From Beijerinckiaceae bacterium (GTDB taxonomy: Bacteria; Pseudomonadota; Alphaproteobacteria; Rhizobiales; Beijerinckiaceae), in contig JAJPIC010000028.1 of NCBI GenBank assembly GCA_021324915.1, positions 62,001 through 126,000 on the forward strand: a stretch of 64,000 nt of DNA, given 5' to 3'. Within the stretch, counting starts at the first letter, position 1. Each line of letters opens with the position of its first letter. This document shows positions 56,286 to 64,000 of this stretch, piece by piece. The notes beneath the pieces were generated by a model. The model was not told the DNA's origin. It made no database searches and saw only the letters and a list, made by a program, of their open reading frames with translations. The translations under genes were made by a program, and so were the position numbers.

Positions 56286-56801
56286 ATGGAGCGACGCTCC
56301 TGTTACGATTATGAAGATCTGATTGCTTGCGGGCGTGGCGACCTGTTCGGGCCCGGCAATGCGCAATTGCCGCTGCCGCCTTTGCTGATGTTCGACAAGA
56401 TCGCCGATATTTCGGAACAAGGGGGTGCCAACGGCAAGGGCACGATCCGCGCCGAATTCGCGATCAAATCCGACCATTGGTTCTTCGGCTGCCATTTCAA
56501 AGGCGATCCGGTGATGCCCGGCTGTCTGGGCCTTGATGCGCTCTGGCAATTATTGGGCTTTTATCTCGGCTGGCTCGGCCTGCCGGGACGCGGTCGGGCG
56601 CTCGGCGTCGGCGAGGTGAAATTTGCCGAGCAGGTTCTCCCGACGGTCAAAAGAATCATCTATGGGGTCGACCTCAAACGCGTCTTCAACGCCAAATTGG
56701 TGCTCGGCATTGCCGACGGCTGGCTCGAAGCCGACGGGCGCCGGATCTACGAAGCCACAGATCTCAAAGTCGGCCTGTTCAAAGCCGCCGTGCCGGCCTG
56801 A
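56286..56801 (+). CDS. fabA: 3-hydroxydecanoyl-ACP dehydratase/isomerase
   Basis: Dehydrates 3-hydroxydecanoyl-ACP and isomerises the trans-2 double bond to cis-3, the entry to anaerobic unsaturated fatty acid synthesis. The 171-residue hot-dog-fold protein has the catalytic His70 in [16 protein letters not shown] and Asp84 in [12 protein letters not shown]. The neighbouring fabB and fabI make a single module, with GAGAAAGCGCG just before the ATG. Confidence 0.96.
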   Translation: MERRSCYDYEDLIACGRGDLFGPGNAQLPLPPLLMFDKIADISEQGGANGKGTIRAEFAIKSDHWFFGCHFKGDPVMPGCLGLDALWQLLGFYLGWLGLPGRGRALGVGEVKFAEQVLPTVKRIIYGVDLKRVFNAKLVLGIADGWLEADGRRIYEATDLKVGLFKAAVPA

Positions 56802-56850
56802 ATATCGCGGCCGAGAATATCATGACCCTGGCCGTAAGCAGGAGATAGGG

Positions 56851-58068
56851 ATGAGACGTGTCGTCGTCACCGGAATGGGCATCGTTTCGGCGATCGGGAA
56901 CAATACGCAAGAGGTTCTCGCATCTTTGCGAGAGGCGAAATCCGGCATCGTCAAGGCCGAGAAATATGCCGAGCTCGGATTTCGCAGCCATGTCCACGGC
57001 GCGCCGACCCTCGACCCGGAAAATATGATCGACCGCCGCGCCATGCGATTCCATGCGGCCGGCACGGCCTGGAACCATGTCGCGATGGATCAGGCCATCC
57101 AGGATGCCGGCCTTTCGCCGGCCGAAGTCTCGCACGAAAGGACCGGGCTCATCATGGGTTCGGGGGGACCGTCCGTGCGCACGCTCGTCGAGTCCGCCGA
57201 CCTCGCACGCACCAAAGGCCCGAAGAAAGTCGGTCCCTTCGCGGTCCCGAAAGCCATGTCCTCGACCGCTTCGGCGACCCTCGCCACCTGGTTCAAGATC
57301 AAGGGCGTGAACTATTCGATCTCTTCCGCCTGCGCGACGTCCAATCATTGTATCGGCAATGCTTACGAAATGATTCAATACGGCAAGCAGGACGTCATGT
57401 TTGCAGGCGGCTGCGAGGAGCTCGACTGGACTCTCTCCGTCCTTTTCGATGCGATGGGCGCGCTCTCTTCCTCGTACAACGACAGGCCGGCCGTCGCTTC
57501 GCGCGCCTATGACAAGAACCGCGACGGCTTCGTCATTTCGGGCGGCGCCGGCGTCGTGGTCCTCGAAGAATTGCAGCATGCCAAGGCGCGCGGCGCCAAA
57601 ATCTATGGTGAAGTGGCGGGCTATGGCGTCACCTCCGACGGCTACGACATGGTGCAGCCGTCGGGCGAAGGCGCGGTGCGCTGCATGAACATGGCGCTTG
57701 AGAACGCGAAGGCGCCGATCGATTACATCAATCCGCACGCGACCTCGACTTCAGTCGGCGATTTGCGCGAAATCGAGGCGATCCGCGCCGTCTTCGGCGA
57801 CCGGGCGCCGCCGATTTCGGCGACGAAATCGCTGACCGGTCATTCGCTCGGCGCAACCGGCGTCCAGGAAGTGATCTATTGTCTGCTCATGATGCAGAGC
57901 GGCTTCATCTGCGAAAGCGCCAATATCGAAGAGCTCGATCCGGCTTTTGCCGATCTGGATATCGTCCGCAAGCGCCGCGACGACGTGCAATTGCGCGCCG
58001 TTCTGTCCAATTCCTTTGGGTTCGGCGGCACCAATGCCTCGCTCGTCCTGAAGCACCTCGATGCCTGA
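56851..58068 (+). CDS. fabB: Beta-ketoacyl-ACP synthase I
   Basis: Elongates the cis-unsaturated acyl-ACP made by FabA. The 405-residue thiolase-fold enzyme has active Cys161 in [15 protein letters not shown], His in [11 protein letters not shown] and His in [16 protein letters not shown] start at the ATG at 56851, preceded by AGGAGATAGGG; the frame stays open upstream to 56623, overlapping fabA. fabI begins inside its last codons. Confidence 0.96.
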   Translation: MRRVVVTGMGIVSAIGNNTQEVLASLREAKSGIVKAEKYAELGFRSHVHGAPTLDPENMIDRRAMRFHAAGTAWNHVAMDQAIQDAGLSPAEVSHERTGLIMGSGGPSVRTLVESADLARTKGPKKVGPFAVPKAMSSTASATLATWFKIKGVNYSISSACATSNHCIGNAYEMIQYGKQDVMFAGGCEELDWTLSVLFDAMGALSSSYNDRPAVASRAYDKNRDGFVISGGAGVVVLEELQHAKARGAKIYGEVAGYGVTSDGYDMVQPSGEGAVRCMNMALENAKAPIDYINPHATSTSVGDLREIEAIRAVFGDRAPPISATKSLTGHSLGATGVQEVIYCLLMMQSGFICESANIEELDPAFADLDIVRKRRDDVQLRAVLSNSFGFGGTNASLVLKHLDA

Positions 58069-58894
58069 GGAGGGCCAGGGCGCCCTGATGAAGGGCAAGC
58101 GCGGGCTCGTCATGGGCGTCGCGAATGATCATTCGATCGCTTGGGGCATCGCGCATGCGCTGCATCGAGCGGGCGCCGAGCTCGCTTTCAGCTATCAGAC
58201 GCCGGCGCTCGGAAAACGGGTCAAGCCGCTCGCCCAGACATTAGGCTCTTCTCTCGTCCTTCCATGCGACGTCGAAAATCTCGCCGAGCTCGACGCATTG
58301 TTTGCCGCGCTCGAGCGGGCCTGGGGATCGCTCGACTTCGCCGTCCATTGCATCGCCTATTCGGACCGCGCCGAGCTGCGCGGCCGCTACGCCGATACGA
58401 CGCGCGAGAATTTCCAGCGCACTCTGTTGATTTCGGCGTTCTCCTTCACCGAAATGGCCAAACGTGCCGCTGCTTTGATGCCGAACGGCGGCTCGCTCCT
58501 GACCCTCACCTTCGCCGGCGCCACGCGGGTGATGCCGAACTATAATGTGATGGGAATAGCCAAGGCCGCTCTCGAGGCGAGCGTGCGCTACCTCGCCGCC
58601 GATTTCGGCGCGCAAGCGGTCCGCGTCAATGCGATTTCCGCCGGACCCGTGCGCACTCTCGCCGGCGCCGGAATCGCCGATGCGCGCGCAATGTTCAATT
58701 TCCAGAGCGCGCATGCGCCCCTGCGCCGTCCCCTCACCATCGCCGAGATCGGCCATGCGGCACTTTATCTTCTCTCGGATCTCTCGGCCTGCGTGAGCGG
58801 GGAGATCCACCATGTCGATTGCGGCTATAATATCATGTCCATGCCGCGGCCGGAGCGATTGAAGGAGATCGCGCCGGACGATGAAAATATCTAA
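58061..58894 (+). CDS. fabI: Enoyl-ACP reductase (NADH)
   Basis: Last step of the elongation cycle, reducing the enoyl-ACP. The 277-residue SDR-type protein has [12 protein letters not shown] for the nucleotide, and the Tyr-x6-Lys pair in [12 protein letters not shown]. The triclosan-sensitive type fold is expected. The first ATG (58061) overlaps the fabB stop by eight bases; a second ATG at 58088 is also possible. Translational coupling with fabB is likely. In rhizobia this gene is often called fabI2 in the same fabA-fabB order. Confidence 0.94.
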   Translation: MPEEGQGALMKGKRGLVMGVANDHSIAWGIAHALHRAGAELAFSYQTPALGKRVKPLAQTLGSSLVLPCDVENLAELDALFAALERAWGSLDFAVHCIAYSDRAELRGRYADTTRENFQRTLLISAFSFTEMAKRAAALMPNGGSLLTLTFAGATRVMPNYNVMGIAKAALEASVRYLAADFGAQAVRVNAISAGPVRTLAGAGIADARAMFNFQSAHAPLRRPLTIAEIGHAALYLLSDLSACVSGEIHHVDCGYNIMSMPRPERLKEIAPDDENI

Positions 58895-58899
58895 AGAGC

Positions 58900-59526
58900 A
58901 TGCGCCTCTATTCGGAGAATTATTCCCCCTTCTCCGCGCCGGTGCGGATTGCGATCTATGCCAAGGCGCTCGACATCGAGATCGTCGCGCCACCGGGAGG
59001 ATTGCGATCGGCGCAATATCATACGATCAATCCGCTCGGCACTATACCCTGCCTCATGCTCGACGACGGCACGCGGCTGCCGGAATCTTCGGCCATAATG
59101 GAATATCTCGAAGAGAAATTTCCTCAGCCGGCTCTGCTTCCCATGAGCCCTGAGGCGCGCGCGCAGGTGCGCCTGCTGCAGCGCATCGGCGAATTGCACA
59201 TAACGACCCAGACGGTCGAATTGGCGCGCCTGCCGGACGCAGACGCGCCCGACGAGCGCGCCGCGGATCGACTGACGAAAATCGTCCGCGGCCTCGCCAC
59301 GCTGCAACACATTCTCTCCGGCGATGAATTCGCCGTGGGTTCGCAGCTCACCCTGGCGGATTGCCAATTGGCGCCGGCCCTCTTCAGGGTGCCGCGCGCA
59401 ATCGGCGCTTTCATGGACCGCGATTTGATCGGCGCCTATCCGAGAGTTGCCCGCTATATCGAGACGAGCCGGCGCCATCAGGCGGTTGCCCGCGTGCTCG
59501 AGGAAATGAGCGCCGCCCTGGTCTGA
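58900..59526 (+). CDS. Glutathione S-transferase family protein
   Basis: A 208-residue cytosolic protein with a thioredoxin-like N-terminal domain (MRLYSENYSPFSAPVRIAIY; NPLGTIPCLMLDDG; ESSAIMEYLEEKF for the glutathione Ser/Glu) and a helical C-terminal domain (LTLADCQLAPALF). The first active residue is probably Ser in SPFS. It starts five bases after the fabI stop, so it is probably co-transcribed. Conjugating or isomerising function unknown. Confidence 0.9.
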   Translation: MRLYSENYSPFSAPVRIAIYAKALDIEIVAPPGGLRSAQYHTINPLGTIPCLMLDDGTRLPESSAIMEYLEEKFPQPALLPMSPEARAQVRLLQRIGELHITTQTVELARLPDADAPDERAADRLTKIVRGLATLQHILSGDEFAVGSQLTLADCQLAPALFRVPRAIGAFMDRDLIGAYPRVARYIETSRRHQAVARVLEEMSAALV

Positions 59527-59731
59527 GGCCGAGGAACTCGAGAGCCGACTCACGAATTCTTGTGACCAGCGGTCCTTGAACGGCACCGTTGCGACGTTAG
59601 GTCAAAAAAGCCGCAGGCGTGGCCTGGCGGTCATACCGCGGCCGCAAGTTTTCTCTTACTACTAGGAGAGAACGCGATTCTCGCGGCCCGAGGGACCCAA
59701 GTTGGCGCCGAATTTCAGCACGAGTGAGCTC

Positions 59732-60454
59732 ATGCGTCCGATCACCCGCCGTACGATGTTGACCGGGGCTTCCGCCGCCGGTCTGTCACTGGCCCTCGCG
59801 GGCTGCGTCACCACCCAGCCGAGCCCCGTCGTCGAGGCGGACGCCGGCCCGCCCACCGAGCCACTGAGCCGCAGCGCGGAAGCGGATTATACCGGCATGT
59901 ATGGGCCGGTGAACGACACCTTTCCGATTCCCGCCGTGAAGCTCTCCGAGCTCAATCAGGCGTTCCTGCGCAGGGAAGTCGCCTATCAGACGAACGAGCC
60001 GGTCGGGACGATCGTCGTCGATCCGCAGCACCATTATCTCTATCACGTGCGGCCGGGCGGTCGCGCCATGCGCTATGGGGTCGGAGTCGGGCGCGAGGGC
60101 TTCGCCTGGTCGGGCATTGCCACCATTCACGACAAGCAGGAATGGCCCGATTGGTATCCGCCGCCCGAAATGTTCGCCCGCCAGCCGGATATCAAGAAAT
60201 ATATGAGCGACCTGCAGAGCGGGCAGGGGATGCCCGGCGGGCCGCAGAATCCGCTCGGTGCGCGCGCCATGTATCTCTGGGAGAACAACAAGGATACGCT
60301 TTATCGCATCCACGGCACGAATGAGCCCTGGACGATCGGCACCAGCGTGTCCTCCGGCTGCATCCGGATGATCAATCAGGACGTGATCGATCTTTATAAT
60401 CAGACATCCGTGGGCACCAAAGTCGTAGTCTTGGGCCCCGGCGTGGTCGGCTGA
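59732..60454 (+). CDS. L,D-transpeptidase lipoprotein (YkuD domain)
   Basis: A 240-residue exported enzyme, starting at the ATG at 59732 (a TTG at 59702 also is in frame). The N-terminus has a twin-arginine-like signal (ITRRTMLTG) and a lipobox LAGC (Cys25), so it is probably a Tat-exported lipoprotein. The YkuD domain spans about residues 90-235, with HGTNEPWTIG and the catalytic SSGCIRM. It either cross-links peptidoglycan or tethers proteins to it. Following it is a terminator-like hairpin. Confidence 0.88.
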   Translation: MRPITRRTMLTGASAAGLSLALAGCVTTQPSPVVEADAGPPTEPLSRSAEADYTGMYGPVNDTFPIPAVKLSELNQAFLRREVAYQTNEPVGTIVVDPQHHYLYHVRPGGRAMRYGVGVGREGFAWSGIATIHDKQEWPDWYPPPEMFARQPDIKKYMSDLQSGQGMPGGPQNPLGARAMYLWENNKDTLYRIHGTNEPWTIGTSVSSGCIRMINQDVIDLYNQTSVGTKVVVLGPGVVG

Positions 60455-60472
60455 TCCCTCCTTGGCAGCGCC

Positions 60473-60497
60473 GGCGGGCTGCGATAAAAAGCCCGCC
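60473..60497 (+). terminator. Hairpin after the L,D-transpeptidase gene
   Basis: GGCGGGCT pairs with AGCCCGCC across the loop GCGATAAAA. The stem is strong and follows the stop by about 20 bases, but there is no T-run after it. It may work as a weak or factor-dependent terminator. Confidence 0.45.
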
Positions 60498-60510
60498 ATC
60501 GTCAACAACC

Positions 60511-60527
60511 GAAAGGAGGTGATCCAG
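60511..60527 (+). promoter_or_regulatory. Extended Shine-Dalgarno matching the 16S rRNA 3' end
   Basis: GAAAGGAGGTGATCCAG is, over 17 bases, the reverse complement of the standard bacterial 16S 3' end (CTGGATCACCTCCTTTC). Ordinary ribosome sites match only 4-7 bases. The GGAGG core lies seven bases before a GTG codon (60527), with the last G shared between the match and the start. Confidence 0.8.
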
Positions 60528-60580
60528 TGTCTCAATGTCTGAAAGCCGCTGGACTCTCCGCCCTTGCGGGGCATCTCTAA
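60527..60580 (+). CDS. Micro-ORF (17 codons) behind an extended Shine-Dalgarno
   Basis: The GTG at 60527 starts a 17-residue frame, MSQCLKAAGLSALAGHL, ending in TAA. The ribosome binding site is nearly the full complement of the 16S tail. An alternative ATG at 60535 in another frame would give MSESRWTLRPCGASL and run into the next gene, but it lies 15 bases from GGAGG, too far. A GC hairpin with a T-run follows. I do not recognise the peptide. It could be a leader peptide, a real small protein, or part of a small RNA. Confidence 0.5.
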   Translation: MSQCLKAAGLSALAGHL

Positions 60581-60599
60581 GTCGGCGGCGCCGACATTG

Positions 60600-60628
60600 C
60601 GGAGCCGCGCGGCTCCGAGCTTTTGCTT
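60600..60628 (+). terminator. Rho-independent terminator candidate after the micro-ORF
   Basis: CGGAGCCGCGCGGCTCCG is a perfect palindrome, followed after AGC by TTTTGCTT. A short T-run close to a stable stem fits an intrinsic terminator. It would end a short transcript carrying the micro-ORF, about 100 bases before the transglycosylase gene. Confidence 0.55.
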
Positions 60629-60700
60629 CCCTCGGGCGCGACAAATTCATGCCGAGCGCCTGCCCTGGAACAGCCGCGATCGCCACGGTAGAATCGGCGC

Positions 60701-61891
60701 ATGAGGCGATTCTCCTTCGGCCTGGTCGGCCTTCTTGCGGCGGCGATCACGGCAAGCCCGGCGCGTGCCGATTTCCAATCCTGTCTCGGCGAATTGCGCG
60801 CGGCAGCGCAAGCAAACGGCGTCTCGCCCGCCGTCGCTGAAGCGGCGACGCGCGATCTCACGTTCAATCCGGATGTCCTCACTTACGAGCGAGAGCAGCC
60901 GGAATTCGTGACGCCGATCTGGGACTATATTGCGGGCCTCGTCGACGATGAGCGGATCGCCGATGGACAAGCAGCCATGCAGCGCTGGGGCCATTGGCTG
61001 GCGGTGGCCGAGCACAGATATGGCGTACCCGCTTCGGTGATTGCAGCGGTCTGGGGGGTGGAATCCAATTTCGGCAAGAACTTCGGCACGCGCCCCGTTC
61101 TTCAATCGCTCGCCAGTCTTGCCTGTTCGGCGAGCCGGCGGCCATCCTATTACCGGCGCGAATTCCTTGCCGCGATGCAGATCGTAGGCGAGGGCGGCGC
61201 CAATCCGTCGAACTTCGTAGGCTCCTGGGCAGGCGCCTTCGGCCACACCCAATTCATGCCTTCGACTTTTCTGCGCCTTGGGGTCGATCTCGACGGCGAC
61301 GGTAATCGCGACGTCATTAATTCGGTGCCCGATGCGCTCGGCTCGACCGCCAATTATCTGCATAAGAGCGGCTGGATTGCCGGCCTGCCATGGGGCTTCG
61401 AGGTGAAGCTCCCGGCAAATTACGACGGACCCTCCGGGCGGCGCGACAAGCGGCCCGAATCTTTTTGGGCGGCGCAAGGCATCGCGCATATCGACGGCTC
61501 GCCTCTGTCTGGAAGCACCAAAGTCGGCTTGCTTCTGCCGGCCGGCCCCCGCGGACCAGCCTTTCTCGTGACGCGCAACTTCGATGCGATCTATTCCTAC
61601 AATGCAGCCGAGTCCTATGCGCTCGCGATTGCGCTTCTCTCCGACCGGCTGCGCGGCCGCGGCCCGATCGTCACGCCGTGGCCGACGAACGATCCAGGAC
61701 TCTCGCGTGCCGGCCGGCGTGAAGTGCAGACGCTGCTGATCCGGCGCGGCTATGATCTCGACGGCAAGATCGACGGCGTGCTCGGCAAAAAGACGCAAGC
61801 GGCAATCGCCGATTTTCAAGCCAAGGTCGGTCTCAAGCCGGACGGACGCGCGAGTCTTTCGGTTCTGACGGCGCTGCGCGGGCGCCAATAG
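60701..61891 (+). CDS. Lytic murein transglycosylase (MltB family)
   Basis: A 396-residue periplasmic enzyme cleaving peptidoglycan between MurNAc and GlcNAc with 1,6-anhydro product. A signal peptide (residues 1-23, cleaved after ARA) precedes the SLT-type domain with catalytic Glu121 in VWGVESNFGKNFG and the substrate groove GAFGHTQFMPSTFLRL. A C-terminal peptidoglycan-binding domain (about 335-395) has GYDLDGKIDGVLGKKTQAAI. It is upstream of a DUF1223 gene on the same strand. Confidence 0.94.
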   Translation: MRRFSFGLVGLLAAAITASPARADFQSCLGELRAAAQANGVSPAVAEAATRDLTFNPDVLTYEREQPEFVTPIWDYIAGLVDDERIADGQAAMQRWGHWLAVAEHRYGVPASVIAAVWGVESNFGKNFGTRPVLQSLASLACSASRRPSYYRREFLAAMQIVGEGGANPSNFVGSWAGAFGHTQFMPSTFLRLGVDLDGDGNRDVINSVPDALGSTANYLHKSGWIAGLPWGFEVKLPANYDGPSGRRDKRPESFWAAQGIAHIDGSPLSGSTKVGLLLPAGPRGPAFLVTRNFDAIYSYNAAESYALAIALLSDRLRGRGPIVTPWPTNDPGLSRAGRREVQTLLIRRGYDLDGKIDGVLGKKTQAAIADFQAKVGLKPDGRASLSVLTALRGRQ

Positions 61892-62022
61892 GCGTACTCA
61901 TCGGTCTCGCCGCGATCTCGTATTTTTGATTGCGCGAGCCCAAACAAACTGCTTTGCAAAACGAATTGGATTCAACGCACGAAATTTTCCATCGCGCGCA
62001 GGAACATTGCTCACCGCGAATT

Positions 62023-62039
62023 GACTCGCGTCGCGAGTC
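62023..62039. promoter_or_regulatory. GACTCGCG-T-CGCGAGTC palindrome before the DUF1223 gene
   Basis: Perfect 8-base arms around one T, ending 23 bases before the DUF1223 ATG. Candidate operator or mRNA hairpin. No T-run follows, so it is not a terminator for the upstream gene. Confidence 0.45.
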
Positions 62040-62062
62040 GATTGGCTTAATTTCTCGACCCG

Positions 62063-62830
62063 ATGATGCGCACGCCTTTGCCTTCCGCTCGCCACTCGGC
62101 AGTTCGCACCTGCAGCGCCGCTCTTTTGATGATGCTGGGCTCTCCGGTTGCAGGTTTCGCGGCTAACGCGCCGAACGCGGTCAGCGGCGTCGTCGAACTC
62201 TTCACGTCGCAAGGCTGTTCGTCTTGTCCGCCTGCCGATCGCCTGCTCACGCAGATGGCAACCAATCCTGCCATCGTCGCGCTGAGCTTCTCGATCGACT
62301 ATTGGGACTTTATCGGCTGGAAGGACACGCTCGCGGCGCCGGAATTCACGGCTCGGCAAAGAGCCTATGCTTCAGTGCTCGGGCAACCGCGCGTCTATAC
62401 GCCGGAGGCCGTCGTCGATGGCGCTTACGACGTCGTCGGCAGCGACAAGGCGGCGATCGAACGCGCGATACGCGAAGCCAAAGAGACGAAAGCGGCGCTG
62501 AGCGTGCCGGTGCGTCTCAAGGAGTCGAACGGCCAATTGCAGATCGATGTCGGAGCGGGCAATATCGAACAGCCCGCCGAAATCTATGTCCTGCGCGTCG
62601 CCAAGTCGAGCACGGTAACGATTACGCGCGGCGAGAACTCCGGCCGCAAGGTCACCTATACCAATGTCGTGCGCGCCATACACAAGGTGGGCGAATGGAG
62701 CGGTAAGCCGGAAAGCCTCAAGCTCACCGAATTGAAAGGTGACAACGAGGGCTATGTCGTCCTCGTGCAGCAAGGCTCGCCGGAAAGCCCGGGCACAATT
62801 CTCGCGGCAGCCAAAAGCGTCGGGCTCTAG
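62063..62830 (+). CDS. DUF1223 secreted thioredoxin-like protein
   Basis: A 255-residue exported protein. A signal peptide extends to about residue 35 (ending GFAANA). The DUF1223 core follows: VVELFTSQGCSSCPPADRLL with a CSSC motif (Cys52, Cys55) as in thioredoxin folds, then FSIDYWDFIGWKDTLAAPEF and YTPEAVVDG, which carries the cis-Pro-type turn. Function unproven; thiol redox or copper binding has been suggested in general. Two ATG codons are in tandem and I use the first. A strong terminator follows. Confidence 0.9.
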   Translation: MMRTPLPSARHSAVRTCSAALLMMLGSPVAGFAANAPNAVSGVVELFTSQGCSSCPPADRLLTQMATNPAIVALSFSIDYWDFIGWKDTLAAPEFTARQRAYASVLGQPRVYTPEAVVDGAYDVVGSDKAAIERAIREAKETKAALSVPVRLKESNGQLQIDVGAGNIEQPAEIYVLRVAKSSTVTITRGENSGRKVTYTNVVRAIHKVGEWSGKPESLKLTELKGDNEGYVVLVQQGSPESPGTILAAAKSVGL

Positions 62831-62836
62831 TGCAGC

Positions 62837-62866
62837 GACTTGCCGTATCGGCAAGTCCGAATTTTG
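62837..62866 (+). terminator. Rho-independent terminator after the DUF1223 gene
   Basis: GACTTGCCG-TAT-CGGCAAGTC is a perfect 9-base stem, followed after CGAA by TTTTG. It begins six bases after the stop codon. A convincing intrinsic terminator apart from the short T-run. Confidence 0.65.
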
Positions 62867-62941
62867 CCCCGATCCCCAGTTTTCATACTGATTGCAACGC
62901 TTTGGCTCCAGCCAAAGGGCTGAATAGGATATCTTTTCAAT

Positions 62942-63619
62942 ATGATTCGCGCATCAGGTCTCGGACTTGCTTTGGCGCTTTGCTTGGCCGGATTGAGCTC
63001 GGCCGCGTGGGCGCAAAGCGACGCCGATTCTTCGACATCGACACACAGAACGCACAAGTCCGCGAAGCCCAAAGCGCCCAAGAGCTCCAAGAAAGACGGT
63101 TCCAAGAAGGAGAGCGCCAAAAAGGAGAGCGCCAAACGGGGCCATGCGGACAAGGCCGAAGCGAGCGACGAGGAAGATGCCGGCAAGCCGGTTCAGATTG
63201 CGACGTTCGGCGATTGGGGTGCCTTCCTGGCCGAGGGCAAGGAAAAGACCTGCTACGTTCTTGCCGAGCCGAAGGAGCGCGTTCCGGACAAGCTCAAACG
63301 CGATCCCGCCTATATTTTCATTTCGAGCCGGCCCGACGAGAACATTCACAATGAAGTCTCGGTCACCATGGGCTTCGAGATGAAAGACGGCGGCGATGCC
63401 GAAGCCGATGTCGCCGGCACGACCTATGACCTCGTCTCGAAAGGTCCGAACGCCTGGATCAAGAATCCGGCGCAGGAAGCGCAATTCATCTCCGCGTTGA
63501 AGAAGAACGCCAAGCTGGTCGTCAAGGCGACCTCGGTCAAAGGTCACACGACCACCGACAGCTATTCCCTTGCCGGCCTTTCGCAGGCGCTCGAGCGCGC
63601 AAACAAGGAATGCCGGTAG
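62942..63619 (+). CDS. IalB family (invasion-associated locus B) secreted protein
   Basis: A 225-residue exported protein. A signal peptide (residues 1-24, cleaved after AWA) leads to a highly basic, Lys/Ser-rich linker (about 35-75), then the IalB domain starting IATFGDWGAFLAEGKEKTCYVL and containing ISSRPDENIHNEVSVTMGFE. The domain is common in alphaproteobacteria; in Bartonella it is linked with erythrocyte invasion, but free-living species have it as well, and its role there is unknown. Followed by a terminator. Confidence 0.88.
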   Translation: MIRASGLGLALALCLAGLSSAAWAQSDADSSTSTHRTHKSAKPKAPKSSKKDGSKKESAKKESAKRGHADKAEASDEEDAGKPVQIATFGDWGAFLAEGKEKTCYVLAEPKERVPDKLKRDPAYIFISSRPDENIHNEVSVTMGFEMKDGGDAEADVAGTTYDLVSKGPNAWIKNPAQEAQFISALKKNAKLVVKATSVKGHTTTDSYSLAGLSQALERANKECR

Positions 63620-63653
63620 CGGGCGGCAATTTTTCCAACGAGAACATCGAACG

Positions 63654-63683
63654 ACGCGGCGCTTCGGCGCCGCGTGCTGTTTT
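63654..63683 (+). terminator. Rho-independent terminator after the IalB gene
   Basis: ACGCGGCGC-TTCG-GCGCCGCGT: a perfect 9-base stem with a stable TTCG tetraloop, then GCTGTTTT. It starts 34 bases after the stop. This is the clearest intrinsic terminator in the window. Confidence 0.75.
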
Positions 63684-63835
63684 CGCTGCGCCGTTCCCTC
63701 AAGTAAAAGATACTTAATAAAGAATATTTTAGCCCGAACACACTGGCGTAAGCCCGATCTAAACTTTGTTTTACTGTCGATTGCTGCTCGTCGCTCTAGA
63801 TAAAAGGAAGTGAAAACTGGCCGCGAGTGACGAAT

Positions 63836-64000
63836 ATGTTTCGCTTGGTTTTGTCCTCGGTCGCGGCGTTGGCGCTCGCCGCTGCCGCGTCCGCAGTTCA
63901 GGCGCAAGACCTCGGCGATTTCAGCCCCCGCGTTGCGCAAGCCTGCGCGCACATGGGTCTCAATCCGAGCGAAGCCACGTTTCTCTTCTGTGAAATGAGC
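63836..64000 (+). CDS. Truncated secreted protein of unknown function (5' end only)
   Basis: 55 codons to the window edge, no stop. It starts MFRLVLSSVAALALAAAASA, a typical signal peptide cleaved around VQA, then QDLGDFSPRVAQACAHMGLN with several Cys. No recognised family from this fragment. An AT-rich stretch upstream (TTAATAAAGAATATTTTAG around 63714-63732) could hold its promoter. The rest of the gene lies beyond the window. Confidence 0.55.
   Translation, partial: MFRLVLSSVAALALAAAASAVQAQDLGDFSPRVAQACAHMGLNPSEATFLFCEMS

Overview
This 64 kb window is GC-rich chromosomal DNA from an alphaproteobacterium of the order Hyphomicrobiales (Rhizobiales). The gene content (red-type RuBisCO in a cbbFPT-LSX block, Irr next to fabA-fabB-fabI, DUF1150 beside a small heat-shock protein, PtsP followed by PrfA, many L,D-transpeptidase-type envelope genes) points to a Beijerinckiaceae-like autotroph or methylotroph. 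That family assignment is inference from gene content, not from a marker gene. I found no rRNA or tRNA genes, CRISPR array, transposase or prophage. The window is mostly housekeeping, with several small accessory cassettes and families of short extragenic repeats.

Layout. 0.2-3.6 kb: ptsP and prfA, followed by a compound repeat array in the place where prmC would be expected. 4.0-8.7 kb: a sodium/solute-symporter-like protein, two small membrane proteins, and a minus-strand panB-DUF952-pyrD group. 8.8-13 kb: dnaG and rpoD. 13.3-17.3 kb: a surface-glycan-type cassette (FAD oxidoreductase, GtrA, large membrane protein). 17.5-21.1 kb: a large membrane-anchored VWA/GATase-like protein convergent with a second symporter. 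21.2-28.2 kb: Calvin-cycle genes on the minus strand, cbbF-cbbP-cbbT, a 301-bp gap, then cbbL-cbbS-cbbX. cbbX appears to start at a CTG codon inside cbbS. 28.5-31.9 kb: two glycosyltransferases and a fatty acid hydroxylase; the GT21 enzyme and the hydroxylase suggest a glycosylated, hydroxylated lipid. 32-40.7 kb: oligoendopeptidase F, an orphan NtrC-type regulator, a 908-residue L,D-transpeptidase and a DUF882 protein. 41-43.4 kb: an ATP-grasp/alpha-E pair. 43.6-47.3 kb: an SxtJ-DUF5989-carbamoyltransferase-SGNH cassette. 47.3-55.4 kb: dnaN, a class A PBP, hsp20-DUF1150, a hydroxyacid dehydrogenase, an SH3 protein, and an epoxide-hydrolase-like enzyme divergent from a CGNR regulator. 55.4-59.5 kb: irr divergent from fabA-fabB-fabI-GST. 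59.7-64 kb: an L,D-transpeptidase lipoprotein, a very short ORF behind an extended Shine-Dalgarno sequence, an MltB-like transglycosylase, DUF1223, IalB, and a truncated secreted protein.

How the genes work together. CbbF, CbbP and CbbT regenerate ribulose-1,5-bisphosphate, CbbLS fixes CO2, and CbbX reactivates inhibited RuBisCO; neither cbbR nor cbbA lies beside them. FabA, FabB and FabI form an unsaturated fatty acid module next to the heme-sensing regulator Irr. The L,D-transpeptidases, PBP1A, MltB-type enzyme and SH3 protein all concern peptidoglycan. The most interesting items are the micro-ORF with near-complete complementarity to the 16S 3' end (60.5 kb), the CTG start of cbbX, the carbamoyltransferase cassette, and palindromes or tandem repeats in front of several genes that may be operators.
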